In this document: in pieces, positions 1-6,787 of the stretch | How positions within the stretch are numbered: position 1 is the stretch's first letter | How the letters are laid out: the number at the start of each line of letters is the position of its first letter | Assembly: GCA_038522635.1 (NCBI GenBank) | Contig: JBCBJZ010000045.1 | Location: 1-24,149 of the forward strand | Origin: JBCBJZ01 sp038522635 | GTDB taxonomy: Bacteria > Pseudomonadota > Alphaproteobacteria > Rhizobiales > Hyphomicrobiaceae | DNA: 24,149 nucleotides | Direction: 5' to 3' | Translations under genes and position numbers: made by a program | Notes under the pieces: generated by a model | Databases searched by the model: none | What the model was told of the DNA's origin: nothing | Seen by the model: only the letters and a program-made list of their open reading frames with translations

Positions 1-2
1 AA

Positions 3-1277
3 CTTGAGGTGTTCGAGGTGCGTGGACGGCGCGCCTTCGTCCAAACCATCGGCAAAGGGAAGGTATGCGGCTGGGTCGACGCGCGCCGCCTCCTGATCGG
101 GCACAATAGCCTGCCCTACCGCGACTTGCACAGGGGAAGGGCGACCGCGCTGGAACGCGGTCTTGGAACCCATGCGCTGGTGTTGGCACCCGTCACGTTG
201 CGCACCGGTCCGGGCAAGAGCTTCGCCAAGGTTGGTTCCGCGGCGCTCAAGGTCGGGTTTGCCCGCGTCTACAAAGCGCGCAAGGGCTGGCTCTTCCTGG
301 CAGGCGCGGACCCTTACGCGTCTGAACAACCGGCGGGCTGGGTGCGCTGGAGCGATGTGCATGTCTACGGGCGACCGCGCGCGATTTTGGTGTTCAACAA
401 GCCTGGCGTCGGCAACCTGATTTACGAGAATCAGGCGGCCGCACTCGAAAAGCACGTCGGCGCGCGGATCGCGCGGGAGCGCCTGCGGATTGGCCCTGCG
501 GCGGTGTTCCCGATCGTGGCGACGATCCAGGCTTGGCGCACGCCAACCCACGAAATCGTACTGCGCACGGGGGCAGCGCCGCAGGTAAGGACCCCTGCGC
601 GGGCGGATCGCCCCGCTGTTGCGAGCGACGAGCGCAAGCCTGCCGTCCGCCTTGCGCGGTTGCGGCGCGATGATGAAAACCGCGCTTCGACATCAACGCT
701 GCGGGTTTTTTTCGTGCGCCATGACGACGTCAAGGCGCCTGCAGCCGTTCCCGCGTTGCTGCTGACGCCGATAGAATTCAACGCGATGGCGAGGGTCATG
801 GGGCAGGCGTGCGCATTTGTGAGGCAAAAGGCGGCCGACAGCCGGGTGCTTGCCAAGCTGCTCGACGAGACGGCCGATTCTCCTTTCTCAAGGGCGCCAA
901 GCCAGCCGAAGCCGACCAGCTTTACCGCCCTGATCGAGCGCATCCTTGGCGTCAGTCAAAGCCAACGCCTGCCGCTGTTGGACTTAACGCCGAGCGCGTT
1001 CAACAAGGTGTGGCGCCGCGTGCAACGCACGAAGGTCGGCTCTGGCGTGCGCGGCGAGGTGTGCCGGACCGCTTACCTGCTGGGGCTGATCCGGCAGGGC
1101 CGCTACATCGACGCGAGCGCGATCGAGCCCGTTGGCGCCCTAAGAAGCCGGTGGCAGCCCAAGGTGGAACGTGCGACGCGCGCGCTGAGCCTCCGCCTGG
1201 AGGGGGTCGGCGCGCAGGACTACGTGATCGTGCCTGAAGCCTACCTGCCGCGCGCGCCCTGGCAGCGCGGGCCTTAG
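3..1277 (+). CDS. SH3-like repeat protein, 5' truncated by window edge
   Basis: The reading frame is open to the left edge, so the true start lies outside the window; the GTG at 9 is only the first start-like codon. The first residues (FEVRGRR..., then GWVDARRLL) look like the end of one bacterial SH3 domain. A second SH3-like unit follows at about residues 55-120, with VTLRTGPGKSFAKVG, a central KARKGWLFL and the closing GWVRWSDV. After a polar, Pro/Arg-rich linker comes a predicted mostly helical C-terminal region of about 180 residues that ends near YVIVPEAYLP. From memory, that ending recalls the C-terminal part of PpkA-type kinase/von Willebrand factor A proteins, but this is a weak inference. 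It is the first visible gene of a five-gene + strand set with a Lon-like protein, a secreted protease and an OmpA protein. The molecular function is unknown. Confidence 0.65.
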   Translation, partial: LEVFEVRGRRAFVQTIGKGKVCGWVDARRLLIGHNSLPYRDLHRGRATALERGLGTHALVLAPVTLRTGPGKSFAKVGSAALKVGFARVYKARKGWLFLAGADPYASEQPAGWVRWSDVHVYGRPRAILVFNKPGVGNLIYENQAAALEKHVGARIARERLRIGPAAVFPIVATIQAWRTPTHEIVLRTGAAPQVRTPARADRPAVASDERKPAVRLARLRRDDENRASTSTLRVFFVRHDDVKAPAAVPALLLTPIEFNAMARVMGQACAFVRQKAADSRVLAKLLDETADSPFSRAPSQPKPTSFTALIERILGVSQSQRLPLLDLTPSAFNKVWRRVQRTKVGSGVRGEVCRTAYLLGLIRQGRYIDASAIEPVGALRSRWQPKVERATRALSLRLEGVGAQDYVIVPEAYLPRAPWQRGP

Positions 1278-1293
1278 CGTCGGTGCGTGCTCC

Positions 1294-1324
1294 GCGCGGA
1301 AAGCGGATAACCGCCATTTCGCGC
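1294..1324 (+). terminator. stem-loop after the SH3-repeat gene
   Basis: An interrupted inverted repeat starts 17 bases after the stop codon. GCGCG pairs with CGCGC, AAA with TTT, and the inner GCGG with CCGC around an ATAA loop. No T-run follows, so it could be a weak or factor-assisted terminator or a 3'-end stabiliser. I see no convincing promoter in the remaining sequence up to 1512. Confidence 0.3.
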
Positions 1325-1512
1325 TTGAACCTGCAAAGCCAAGCAACGCGTAAGGGCCAAACGGCATTGCGGCTTTCCCTCGCCCCTCTAAACCCCTAGA
1401 ACTTGGGACCGCGAAGGCTTTTGGCTTGAGCAGCAAGGCTTGGGGGTATCGCGCAGCGGCGCAGAGCGATCTGCGAACACGACGCGTGCCAAAGGGGCGA
1501 AATGTAGCGACC

Positions 1513-2745
1513 ATGCACGTGGCCATCCTCACGACTGAGCGTGCGCTGTGGGTGAGCGCGCTGCAGCATCGCAGGCTCGCGTTGAACCAGATGTCGCTCG
1601 CGGGTGACTATAAACCGCAGCCCCCGTCAGGGGATTACGACTCGTTTGTCAAGGTCAATCTGGCCGACGTTTGCGCGCCCGGTTCGCGCCCCTACCTCAT
1701 GCAGATCGACGGCGTGGTCGAGAGCGGCCGTAGCTGGGAAGTGCCCACACTTATCGCTCATCTGCTGCTCGACGCGGGCCACCTGACCTTTCCCGAGAAG
1801 CAGGGGGACGCGTTTCAACCGGCCGACGGCGCAACCGTCATCATGGCTACCGGCGAGACGGATACCGATCTGAACGCGGTCGCGGGCTCCTACGCGATGG
1901 CGCACAAGATCAAGGGCGCCACGCCGATGATCGATACGGCGCTCATGCGAGGTTGCACGGTACATTTGGTTGTGCCTCGCGGGCTACCAGCCGAAGAGCG
2001 TGAGGCTTTAGATGGCGTCGGTGCGCGTGACGGCGTGCAGGTCCATGAGGTGGAAAGCCTTGAGGATATACGTGGCGTCCTCGGTTTGCCGCAAACGCAG
2101 GTCGAGACGCCGGATGACCTGCGCGGACCTAAGGGTGACGAAGCTCTCGTCAGTTCTGGTGATCGGCCAACGGCGCCCACCCCGTTCATCAAAGATGTCG
2201 AAAGGCCCACCAAGCCCAACCCATCGCGGGGCGCCAAGATGTTGGTGGTGGCAAGCTGCTTGATTGGGATTGCCACGCTCGCCTGGATCTGGAGCGACCC
2301 TTCGAAACGATGGCCTAACCTTTCCATCTTCGGTCCAAGCGTCTCCGGCTCTGCGCCGGCTTTGGCGTTCGCCGTGACGGCGTTGACGGCTGTTGATGAA
2401 GAGGGATGCATGGATGTGGTGATGGGAGATGGCGCAGCCACGCGCAGCGTTGCGGTGCAGCGAGGGTCCGATCTGGTGATGCAACACGCGCAAAGCTTTT
2501 GCGGTTTTGAGATCAAGCATTTCGGCGCCGATCCGCACCGATACCAGCTGGAACCGGCGCTCGCGTCGCATGCGATCGCCGGAGGCGATGCGTTGCTGCG
2601 AGGCGTCACGCTCGGTTCAGGCGGCAAGACGCCGTTCTTTTTTTCGAGCATGCCGCCGCAACGGCGTTACGTGCTCAGCGTCGAATACGGCGAGACGAGC
2701 CGCGCTATCGGTCTTGTCTTTGAACGCGTGACTTCGTCGAAGTAG
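1513..2745 (+). CDS. membrane-anchored protein with Lon-like (S16) protease domain
   Basis: The ATG at 1513 gives 410 residues; the frame stays open upstream to a TTG at 1426, but the sequence looks natural only from MHVAILTTER. Residues 1-195 follow the Lon proteolytic-domain pattern: beta-rich start, SGRSW with Ser74 where Lon has its nucleophile, ATGE at 112-115, Lys132 at the expected distance (58 after Ser74, against 43 in E. coli Lon with a shorter loop), then VHLVVPRGLP and a closing EVESLEDIRGVL. No AAA+ ATPase domain is present. A polar linker leads to one membrane helix at about 242-260, then an exported domain of about 150 residues with Cys299 and Cys330. The likely topology is protease-like domain inside, C-terminal domain in the periplasm. 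Family assignment comes from motif reading only. The next gene starts 55 bp downstream. Confidence 0.6.
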   Translation: MHVAILTTERALWVSALQHRRLALNQMSLAGDYKPQPPSGDYDSFVKVNLADVCAPGSRPYLMQIDGVVESGRSWEVPTLIAHLLLDAGHLTFPEKQGDAFQPADGATVIMATGETDTDLNAVAGSYAMAHKIKGATPMIDTALMRGCTVHLVVPRGLPAEEREALDGVGARDGVQVHEVESLEDIRGVLGLPQTQVETPDDLRGPKGDEALVSSGDRPTAPTPFIKDVERPTKPNPSRGAKMLVVASCLIGIATLAWIWSDPSKRWPNLSIFGPSVSGSAPALAFAVTALTAVDEEGCMDVVMGDGAATRSVAVQRGSDLVMQHAQSFCGFEIKHFGADPHRYQLEPALASHAIAGGDALLRGVTLGSGGKTPFFFSSMPPQRRYVLSVEYGETSRAIGLVFERVTSSK

Positions 2746-2800
2746 GGCTGCCACCGGTTGAGGCTGCGCACGATCAGCGCGCCAGAATGATGGACTTGAT

Positions 2801-3529
2801 ATGATGTCTTTTGCTGCGCTTTTTTCCCGCTCCTCCCGCTCGCCTTCAAGCTCCCGCTTCTGGCCGCATGCCGGTCGCGCCAAGCGGTTGTCGGCGATCG
2901 CCGCGGCCGCGGTGCTGAGCAGCCTCGCGATCACCGCCGTCAGCGCCTATGGGCAAGCGAACGTCGCACCGCAGGACCGGATCGTGAACCCCGGCCATGC
3001 GATCCCAGCTTGGCCGAAGGGCAAAGATCGCTTTTTCACGCCACCCAAGCGGCCCGTGCTGCAGGCCGATCCGACGCAGACCAACCCGGAAGTCTGGATC
3101 CCGCCGCGTCGTCCGATCGACGATCTGCGTTTGACCGCGATCTACCCCGTTGCCAACGGCAGCTGTCGTCCCATTATTTTCCGCACCACCGAGACCATGC
3201 GTACGCGCAAGCTGACATTGAAAAACAACAGCGCAATTGCGCTTTCCGGCCGTGGTCCTTGTCTGATCACCCTGCGCAACGCTTCAGGCTCCCGGACGGT
3301 GGTGGTCCGCATCGATGAGGCCTTCGCATCCGTTGCCGTCGCTGCACCGCCGCAGATCTACAACGGCCTTGCTCTTGCCCCGCGCCAGACGATTGCTCTT
3401 GCGCTGCGCAGCGCGGTCCCCGCTAAAGTGGTGGCGAAATTGGAGATCGTCTGGAAAAGCGATCTTGAGAATAAGAATGTGAAAGTCGATTTCGTCGATT
3501 TGAAATTCCATAATTCCGCCAATCGATAG
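2801..3529 (+). CDS. secreted protein of unknown function
   Basis: This 242-residue protein has a basic N-terminal stretch followed by a hydrophobic segment at about 29-50 ending AVSAYGQA, a typical Sec signal peptide with an unusually long n-region. The mature part begins with a Pro/Arg-rich stretch (TPPKRPVL, IPPRRPIDDLR). It continues as a predicted beta-rich domain with two cysteines (Cys122, Cys154) that could form a disulfide in the periplasm. No family is recognised. The stop codon overlaps the AGGAG ribosome-binding site of the protease gene starting at 3540, so the two are probably translated together. The start is the first of two adjacent ATG codons, with only a weak GGAC upstream. 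It is probably a periplasmic partner of the neighbouring protease or OmpA protein, by position only. Confidence 0.7.
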   Translation: MMSFAALFSRSSRSPSSSRFWPHAGRAKRLSAIAAAAVLSSLAITAVSAYGQANVAPQDRIVNPGHAIPAWPKGKDRFFTPPKRPVLQADPTQTNPEVWIPPRRPIDDLRLTAIYPVANGSCRPIIFRTTETMRTRKLTLKNNSAIALSGRGPCLITLRNASGSRTVVVRIDEAFASVAVAAPPQIYNGLALAPRQTIALALRSAVPAKVVAKLEIVWKSDLENKNVKVDFVDLKFHNSANR

Positions 3530-3539
3530 GAGCCTGACG

Positions 3540-4487
3540 ATGATGCAGAGTCGTGAAACCCGCTTGCCGAAGCGCGCATGTTCCGCCGCGGTGTCCGGTA
3601 TTGGGGCCGCCTTGATGTTGACCCTCGCGTCATCGGCCTTCGCCCAAACGCTCACGCTGCCCAGTGAAGCCTACGGCAAAGTGGTGTTGCCCGAGACGCA
3701 AAGCCTCGGCGATGCGGCGGCGATCGCGGCGCGCAACCGCAACGTTTTTGAGCCCATCGGTCTGCTCGATCGCTCTGACCCACTGTTCGAACTTGCACGC
3801 TCGATCGTGCGGGTGGATATCAAGCTCAAGGTCGGTAAGGGTTTCGCGACAAGCTTTTGCACCGGTTCGCTGGTCGCGCCCCGCTTGATCCTCACCAACC
3901 ACCATTGTTTCAGCGCAAACGAAAGCCGTATCGTCGCGGCATCGGTGGTGCTCGATTACGTGAATCCGAATGGGAAAGGCGCACGCCGCGTACCGCTAAC
4001 CTTGAAGGCGGTGGAAGCGGACAAAGCCTTGGATTTCTCGCTGATCCCGCTGCAACAGCCCATCACCGATCGAAAGCCCATCGAAATCGTCGGCCCGTTG
4101 GTCAAGCGCCTGTCGCGGCTGCTCATCATCCACCACCCCGGAGGTCGCGCGAAAGTCATGACGCGCTTTCGTTGTGCCTCAGCTGGTTCATCGCCAGCGA
4201 ATGGACCTGGGCTGCATCACCGATGCGATACGCAGCGCGGCAGTTCCGGTGCGATCATCTTTAACGCGGCGCGTCGCATGGTCGGCCTGCACCACTCTGG
4301 CGGACTCACGCCGAACGATCCGCGCAGCTACAACCGCGCTTCGTTGATGGCAAGTGTGCTGCGTCGCAGCCGGGTGCTGGCTCAACTCATCAGTCGCGCG
4401 AAGGCGCAGCCGCCGACCGCGAAGGCGCCAGCGAAACCTGCTGGAACGGCCGATGCCATTAACACCATTTTGAAAAAGGCGAAGTGA
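3540..4487 (+). CDS. secreted trypsin-like serine protease
   Basis: A 315-residue chymotrypsin-fold endopeptidase precursor. Residues 1-35 form a signal peptide with cleavage expected after SSAFA. The triad is visible: His122 in LTNHHC, Asp165 in LDFSLIP, and Ser236 in QRGSSGAI. Cysteines at 107/123 flank the His loop as in trypsin, and Cys212/Cys229 precede the Ser loop. GLHHSGG follows, as expected for the strand after the nucleophile. An Ala/Pro/Lys-rich tail ends in DAINTILKKAK. AGGAG lies 7 bases before the ATG and overlaps the previous stop, indicating coupling. It resembles the V8/trypsin-like group of short periplasmic proteases; there is no PDZ domain, so it is not DegP/HtrA. The natural substrate is unknown. 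The cytosolic Lon-like protein two genes upstream makes this a two-protease cassette. Confidence 0.88.
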   Translation: MMQSRETRLPKRACSAAVSGIGAALMLTLASSAFAQTLTLPSEAYGKVVLPETQSLGDAAAIAARNRNVFEPIGLLDRSDPLFELARSIVRVDIKLKVGKGFATSFCTGSLVAPRLILTNHHCFSANESRIVAASVVLDYVNPNGKGARRVPLTLKAVEADKALDFSLIPLQQPITDRKPIEIVGPLVKRLSRLLIIHHPGGRAKVMTRFRCASAGSSPANGPGLHHRCDTQRGSSGAIIFNAARRMVGLHHSGGLTPNDPRSYNRASLMASVLRRSRVLAQLISRAKAQPPTAKAPAKPAGTADAINTILKKAK

Positions 4488-4640
4488 GCCGCGCCGTGCG
4501 GGGAGCGTTCTGCCTGGCGTTTGCAGACATGAGCGTGAAGGCGATGCTGCCAGGTTCACGTTTGCGACCGGGCCCTTTCGCCACCTTGAATAGATCTCGC
4601 GCCAAGACCGCGCGCCTTTCTTGAACTGGGAGATGAACTC

Positions 4641-5228
4641 ATGACCTCAGGCATCAATACGTCGAAGCGCCTGCGTTTGCTCGCCCTCGCCGCGCTTGGC
4701 GTGACGGTCGGTGCGACGACCGTGGTGGCACAGGATCCGGCCAGTAAGATCAATGACATCCTCGATCGGCTGGCGCCCAACAGCACCGAACGCCCGATCG
4801 CCGAGCCGCCCCGCCGCTTCCGCGTGCCCGCGATCGTGCGTCGTCGCAGCAAGCGCATCCCGCTGGATTATCGCATCCACGCACGCTACCGCGCGGCGCT
4901 GCCCATCAACTTCGATTTCGCCAGCGCCCGCATCCCGTCGAGCGAGCGCGCGAAGTTGCATCGCCTGGGCCTCGCCCTTGAATCGCGGCGCGCCCGCGGT
5001 CGCCGGTACCTGCTGATCGGGCATACCGATTCAAGCGGGTCGCGGTTCCGCAACCAGGTCCTGTCGGAGCGCCGTGCGGCATCAGTGCTGCGCTATCTGA
5101 TCCAGAATTACCGGATCGATCCGGGCCAGCTTGTACCGCTCGGTTTCGGCGAAGAGCAGACGATCGCCGGCATCGACCCGCGCTCGTGGCGTAACCGCCG
5201 GGTCGAAGTGATCCTGCTTGCGCGTTAG
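4641..5228 (+). CDS. OmpA-family peptidoglycan-binding protein
   Basis: A 195-residue protein with a signal peptide at residues 1-30 (cleavage near TTVVA). An Arg/Pro-rich linker (about 45-75) leads to a C-terminal OmpA domain at about 85-195. Hallmarks are INFDFASARI (89-98), LIGHTDSSGS (125-134), LSERRAASV (141-149), GFGEEQ and RNRRVEV (184-190); Asp130 and the Arg of NRRVE are the expected diaminopimelate contacts. It has no N-terminal beta-barrel and no lipobox cysteine, so it is probably a soluble periplasmic or loosely wall-bound protein. GGGAG lies 8 bases before the ATG. The 153-bp gap from the protease gene shows no obvious promoter or strong terminator. The mature N-terminus (SKINDILDRLAP) weakly echoes the C-terminus of the upstream protease. 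Confidence 0.9.
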   Translation: MTSGINTSKRLRLLALAALGVTVGATTVVAQDPASKINDILDRLAPNSTERPIAEPPRRFRVPAIVRRRSKRIPLDYRIHARYRAALPINFDFASARIPSSERAKLHRLGLALESRRARGRRYLLIGHTDSSGSRFRNQVLSERRAASVLRYLIQNYRIDPGQLVPLGFGEEQTIAGIDPRSWRNRRVEVILLAR

Positions 5229-5233
5229 AGTTC

Positions 5234-5256
5234 ATCCGCTTCAAGTGCAAGCGGAT
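5234..5256. terminator. bidirectional stem-loop between convergent genes
   Basis: ATCCGCTT and AAGCGGAT form a perfect 8-bp stem around a 7-base loop, placed in the 40-bp gap between the stops of the OmpA gene (+) and cysG (-). No T-run follows on either strand, so it may be a weak terminator or a transcript-end stabiliser for both genes. Confidence 0.5.
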
Positions 5257-5268
5257 CAGACATCGATA

Positions 5269-6771
5269 TTATGACGCTAAGCGTCGGGCCGCGCCATCGG
5301 CACCCGGCAAACGAGCGGCGGTGGGGATGTCCCTGCCGCCGTCTTCGTTTGGCGTCCTCGTCGGCACCTGTTCAGACGCGGCCAACACTTGGCTTTGCGC
5401 CAGCGCTTCGCCGATGGCGACGAGCACGGGGGCGCTGCTCAAGCCCTGCGCGCCATCGGCCTTGAGATCGGCAAGCGTCATCATGCGCGTTTGCGCGTCC
5501 GGCCGTGAAACGGCCGCGCCGACCACAACCGGCGTCGTCACGGCAAGCCCGTGTGCGAGCAAGCGTTCGGCGATCGCTGGCGCTGTGCGGCCTCCCATGT
5601 AGAACACCAACGTGCATCGCGCGTCCGCCAAGCCGCGCCAGTCGAGGTCCTCAGGCAAGCGACCGCTGCGCGCGTGGCCGGTCACGAACCGTACCGACTG
5701 CGCGTGGTCACGATGGGTGAGCGACGTCTTGAGATCGGCCGCCAAGCCGGAAGCTGCCGTGATGCCTGGCACCACGTTGACTTTGATCCCGGCGCGTTCG
5801 ATTGCGGCGATCTCTTCGCCCGCGCGCCCGAACACCATCGGATCGCCCGACTTCAGCCGCACGACGTTCTTCCCCGCCCGCGCGAGCGTCAACATCAACG
5901 CGTTGATGTCGTCCTGCCGGCAACTCTCGCGTCCGCCGCGTTTGCCGACCAGCATGCGCTTAGCTTCCCGCCGTGCCAATTCGAGGACGCCGTCCGACAC
6001 GAGGTCATCGAACAAGATGACGTCGGCGGCTTGTAGCGCCCGCACCGCCTTCAAGGTCAGCAGTTCGGGATCGCCAGGGCCGGCGCCAACAAGCGTCACG
6101 CGGCCGACGTTGGCGCGCGCTTCATCTGCGGCGATCGCCTCGATGTCATCGTGGAGCGCTGCGCGGCTGGCCTCATCTGGTGCCGCGCCGAATGCGTGGT
6201 CAACAAAACGCTCCCAGAAGCGGCGACGTTGCTGGCCAGGCGCGAGATGGTCGGTGACCCGCGCGCGGATCTCTTTGGCGAAGCCGGCCCAAGCGGCCAA
6301 CGGCGGCGGCAGCAAGGTTTCAACGCGTCGCCGGATCGCTTGCCCCAGGATGGGCGCGGCCCCGTCGGTGGAAATACCCACCACCACCGGCGAGCGATTG
6401 ACGATGGAACCGAACTGGAACTGGCAAAACGCCGGCTTGTCGATCACGTTGACCGGCACGCCAGCGGCGCGGGCGGCGCAGAAGAAGGCGCGAGCTTCTT
6501 CATCGTCGGCGGCATCGCACAGGGCCAGCTTGGCAAGATCGAAGATGTCGAGCGCCCACGGGCGAGCATGATGCGTCAGCCTACCGGCGGCCGCGCCACG
6601 CGCCAACAGGGCGCTCATGTCGTCTTCGAGGTCAGAGGCAAAGATTTCGACGTGCGCGCCGCAGGCGGCGAGCAGTTCCGCCTTCCAGGCGGCAGCGGCC
6701 GTCCCTCCGGCGACCACCACGCGCTTGCCGGCAAGGTCATAGAACACCGGCAGTTTCGCCAGCGCGCCCAT
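5269..6771 (-). CDS. cysG: siroheme synthase (bifunctional CysG)
   Basis: It makes siroheme, the prosthetic group of NirB, from uroporphyrinogen III. The N-terminal part (about 1-210) is the precorrin-2 dehydrogenase/ferrochelatase unit: KLPVFYDLAGKRVVVAGG opens the NAD-binding fold and VNVIDKPAFCQF plus GSIVNRSPVVVGIS follow. The C-terminal part (about 230-475) is the SAM-dependent uroporphyrinogen-III methyltransferase with VTLVGAGPGDPELLTLKA, LKSGDPMVFGRAGEE and VVPGITAASG. The ATG at 6771 gives 500 residues against 457 in E. coli, partly because of a polar C-terminal tail of about 30. The frame is open further upstream, but that sequence only shadows nasA. It starts 16 bases after the nasA stop and is the last gene of the - strand operon. 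A clear ribosome-binding site is lacking, so coupling to nasA is likely. Confidence 0.95.
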   Translation of the reverse strand: MGALAKLPVFYDLAGKRVVVAGGTAAAAWKAELLAACGAHVEIFASDLEDDMSALLARGAAAGRLTHHARPWALDIFDLAKLALCDAADDEEARAFFCAARAAGVPVNVIDKPAFCQFQFGSIVNRSPVVVGISTDGAAPILGQAIRRRVETLLPPPLAAWAGFAKEIRARVTDHLAPGQQRRRFWERFVDHAFGAAPDEASRAALHDDIEAIAADEARANVGRVTLVGAGPGDPELLTLKAVRALQAADVILFDDLVSDGVLELARREAKRMLVGKRGGRESCRQDDINALMLTLARAGKNVVRLKSGDPMVFGRAGEEIAAIERAGIKVNVVPGITAASGLAADLKTSLTHRDHAQSVRFVTGHARSGRLPEDLDWRGLADARCTLVFYMGGRTAPAIAERLLAHGLAVTTPVVVGAAVSRPDAQTRMMTLADLKADGAQGLSSAPVLVAIGEALAQSQVLAASEQVPTRTPNEDGGRDIPTAARLPGADGAARRLAS

Positions 6772-6787
6772 CCGGTTGGGTTGCGCT

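Noticed and set aside
1426..1512. TTG start at 1426 for the Lon-like protein
   Set aside because: The added residues look non-coding and no ribosome-binding site is visible; the ATG at 1513 begins a beta strand expected for the domain.
1890..2651. 253-residue - strand ORF opposite the Lon-like gene
   Set aside because: It has Ser/Ala/Pro-rich composition and no domain; the + strand frame has the membrane helix and ordered motifs.
5612..6571. 319-residue + strand ORF within cysG
   Set aside because: It is antisense to a clear CysG and its composition is of shadow type.
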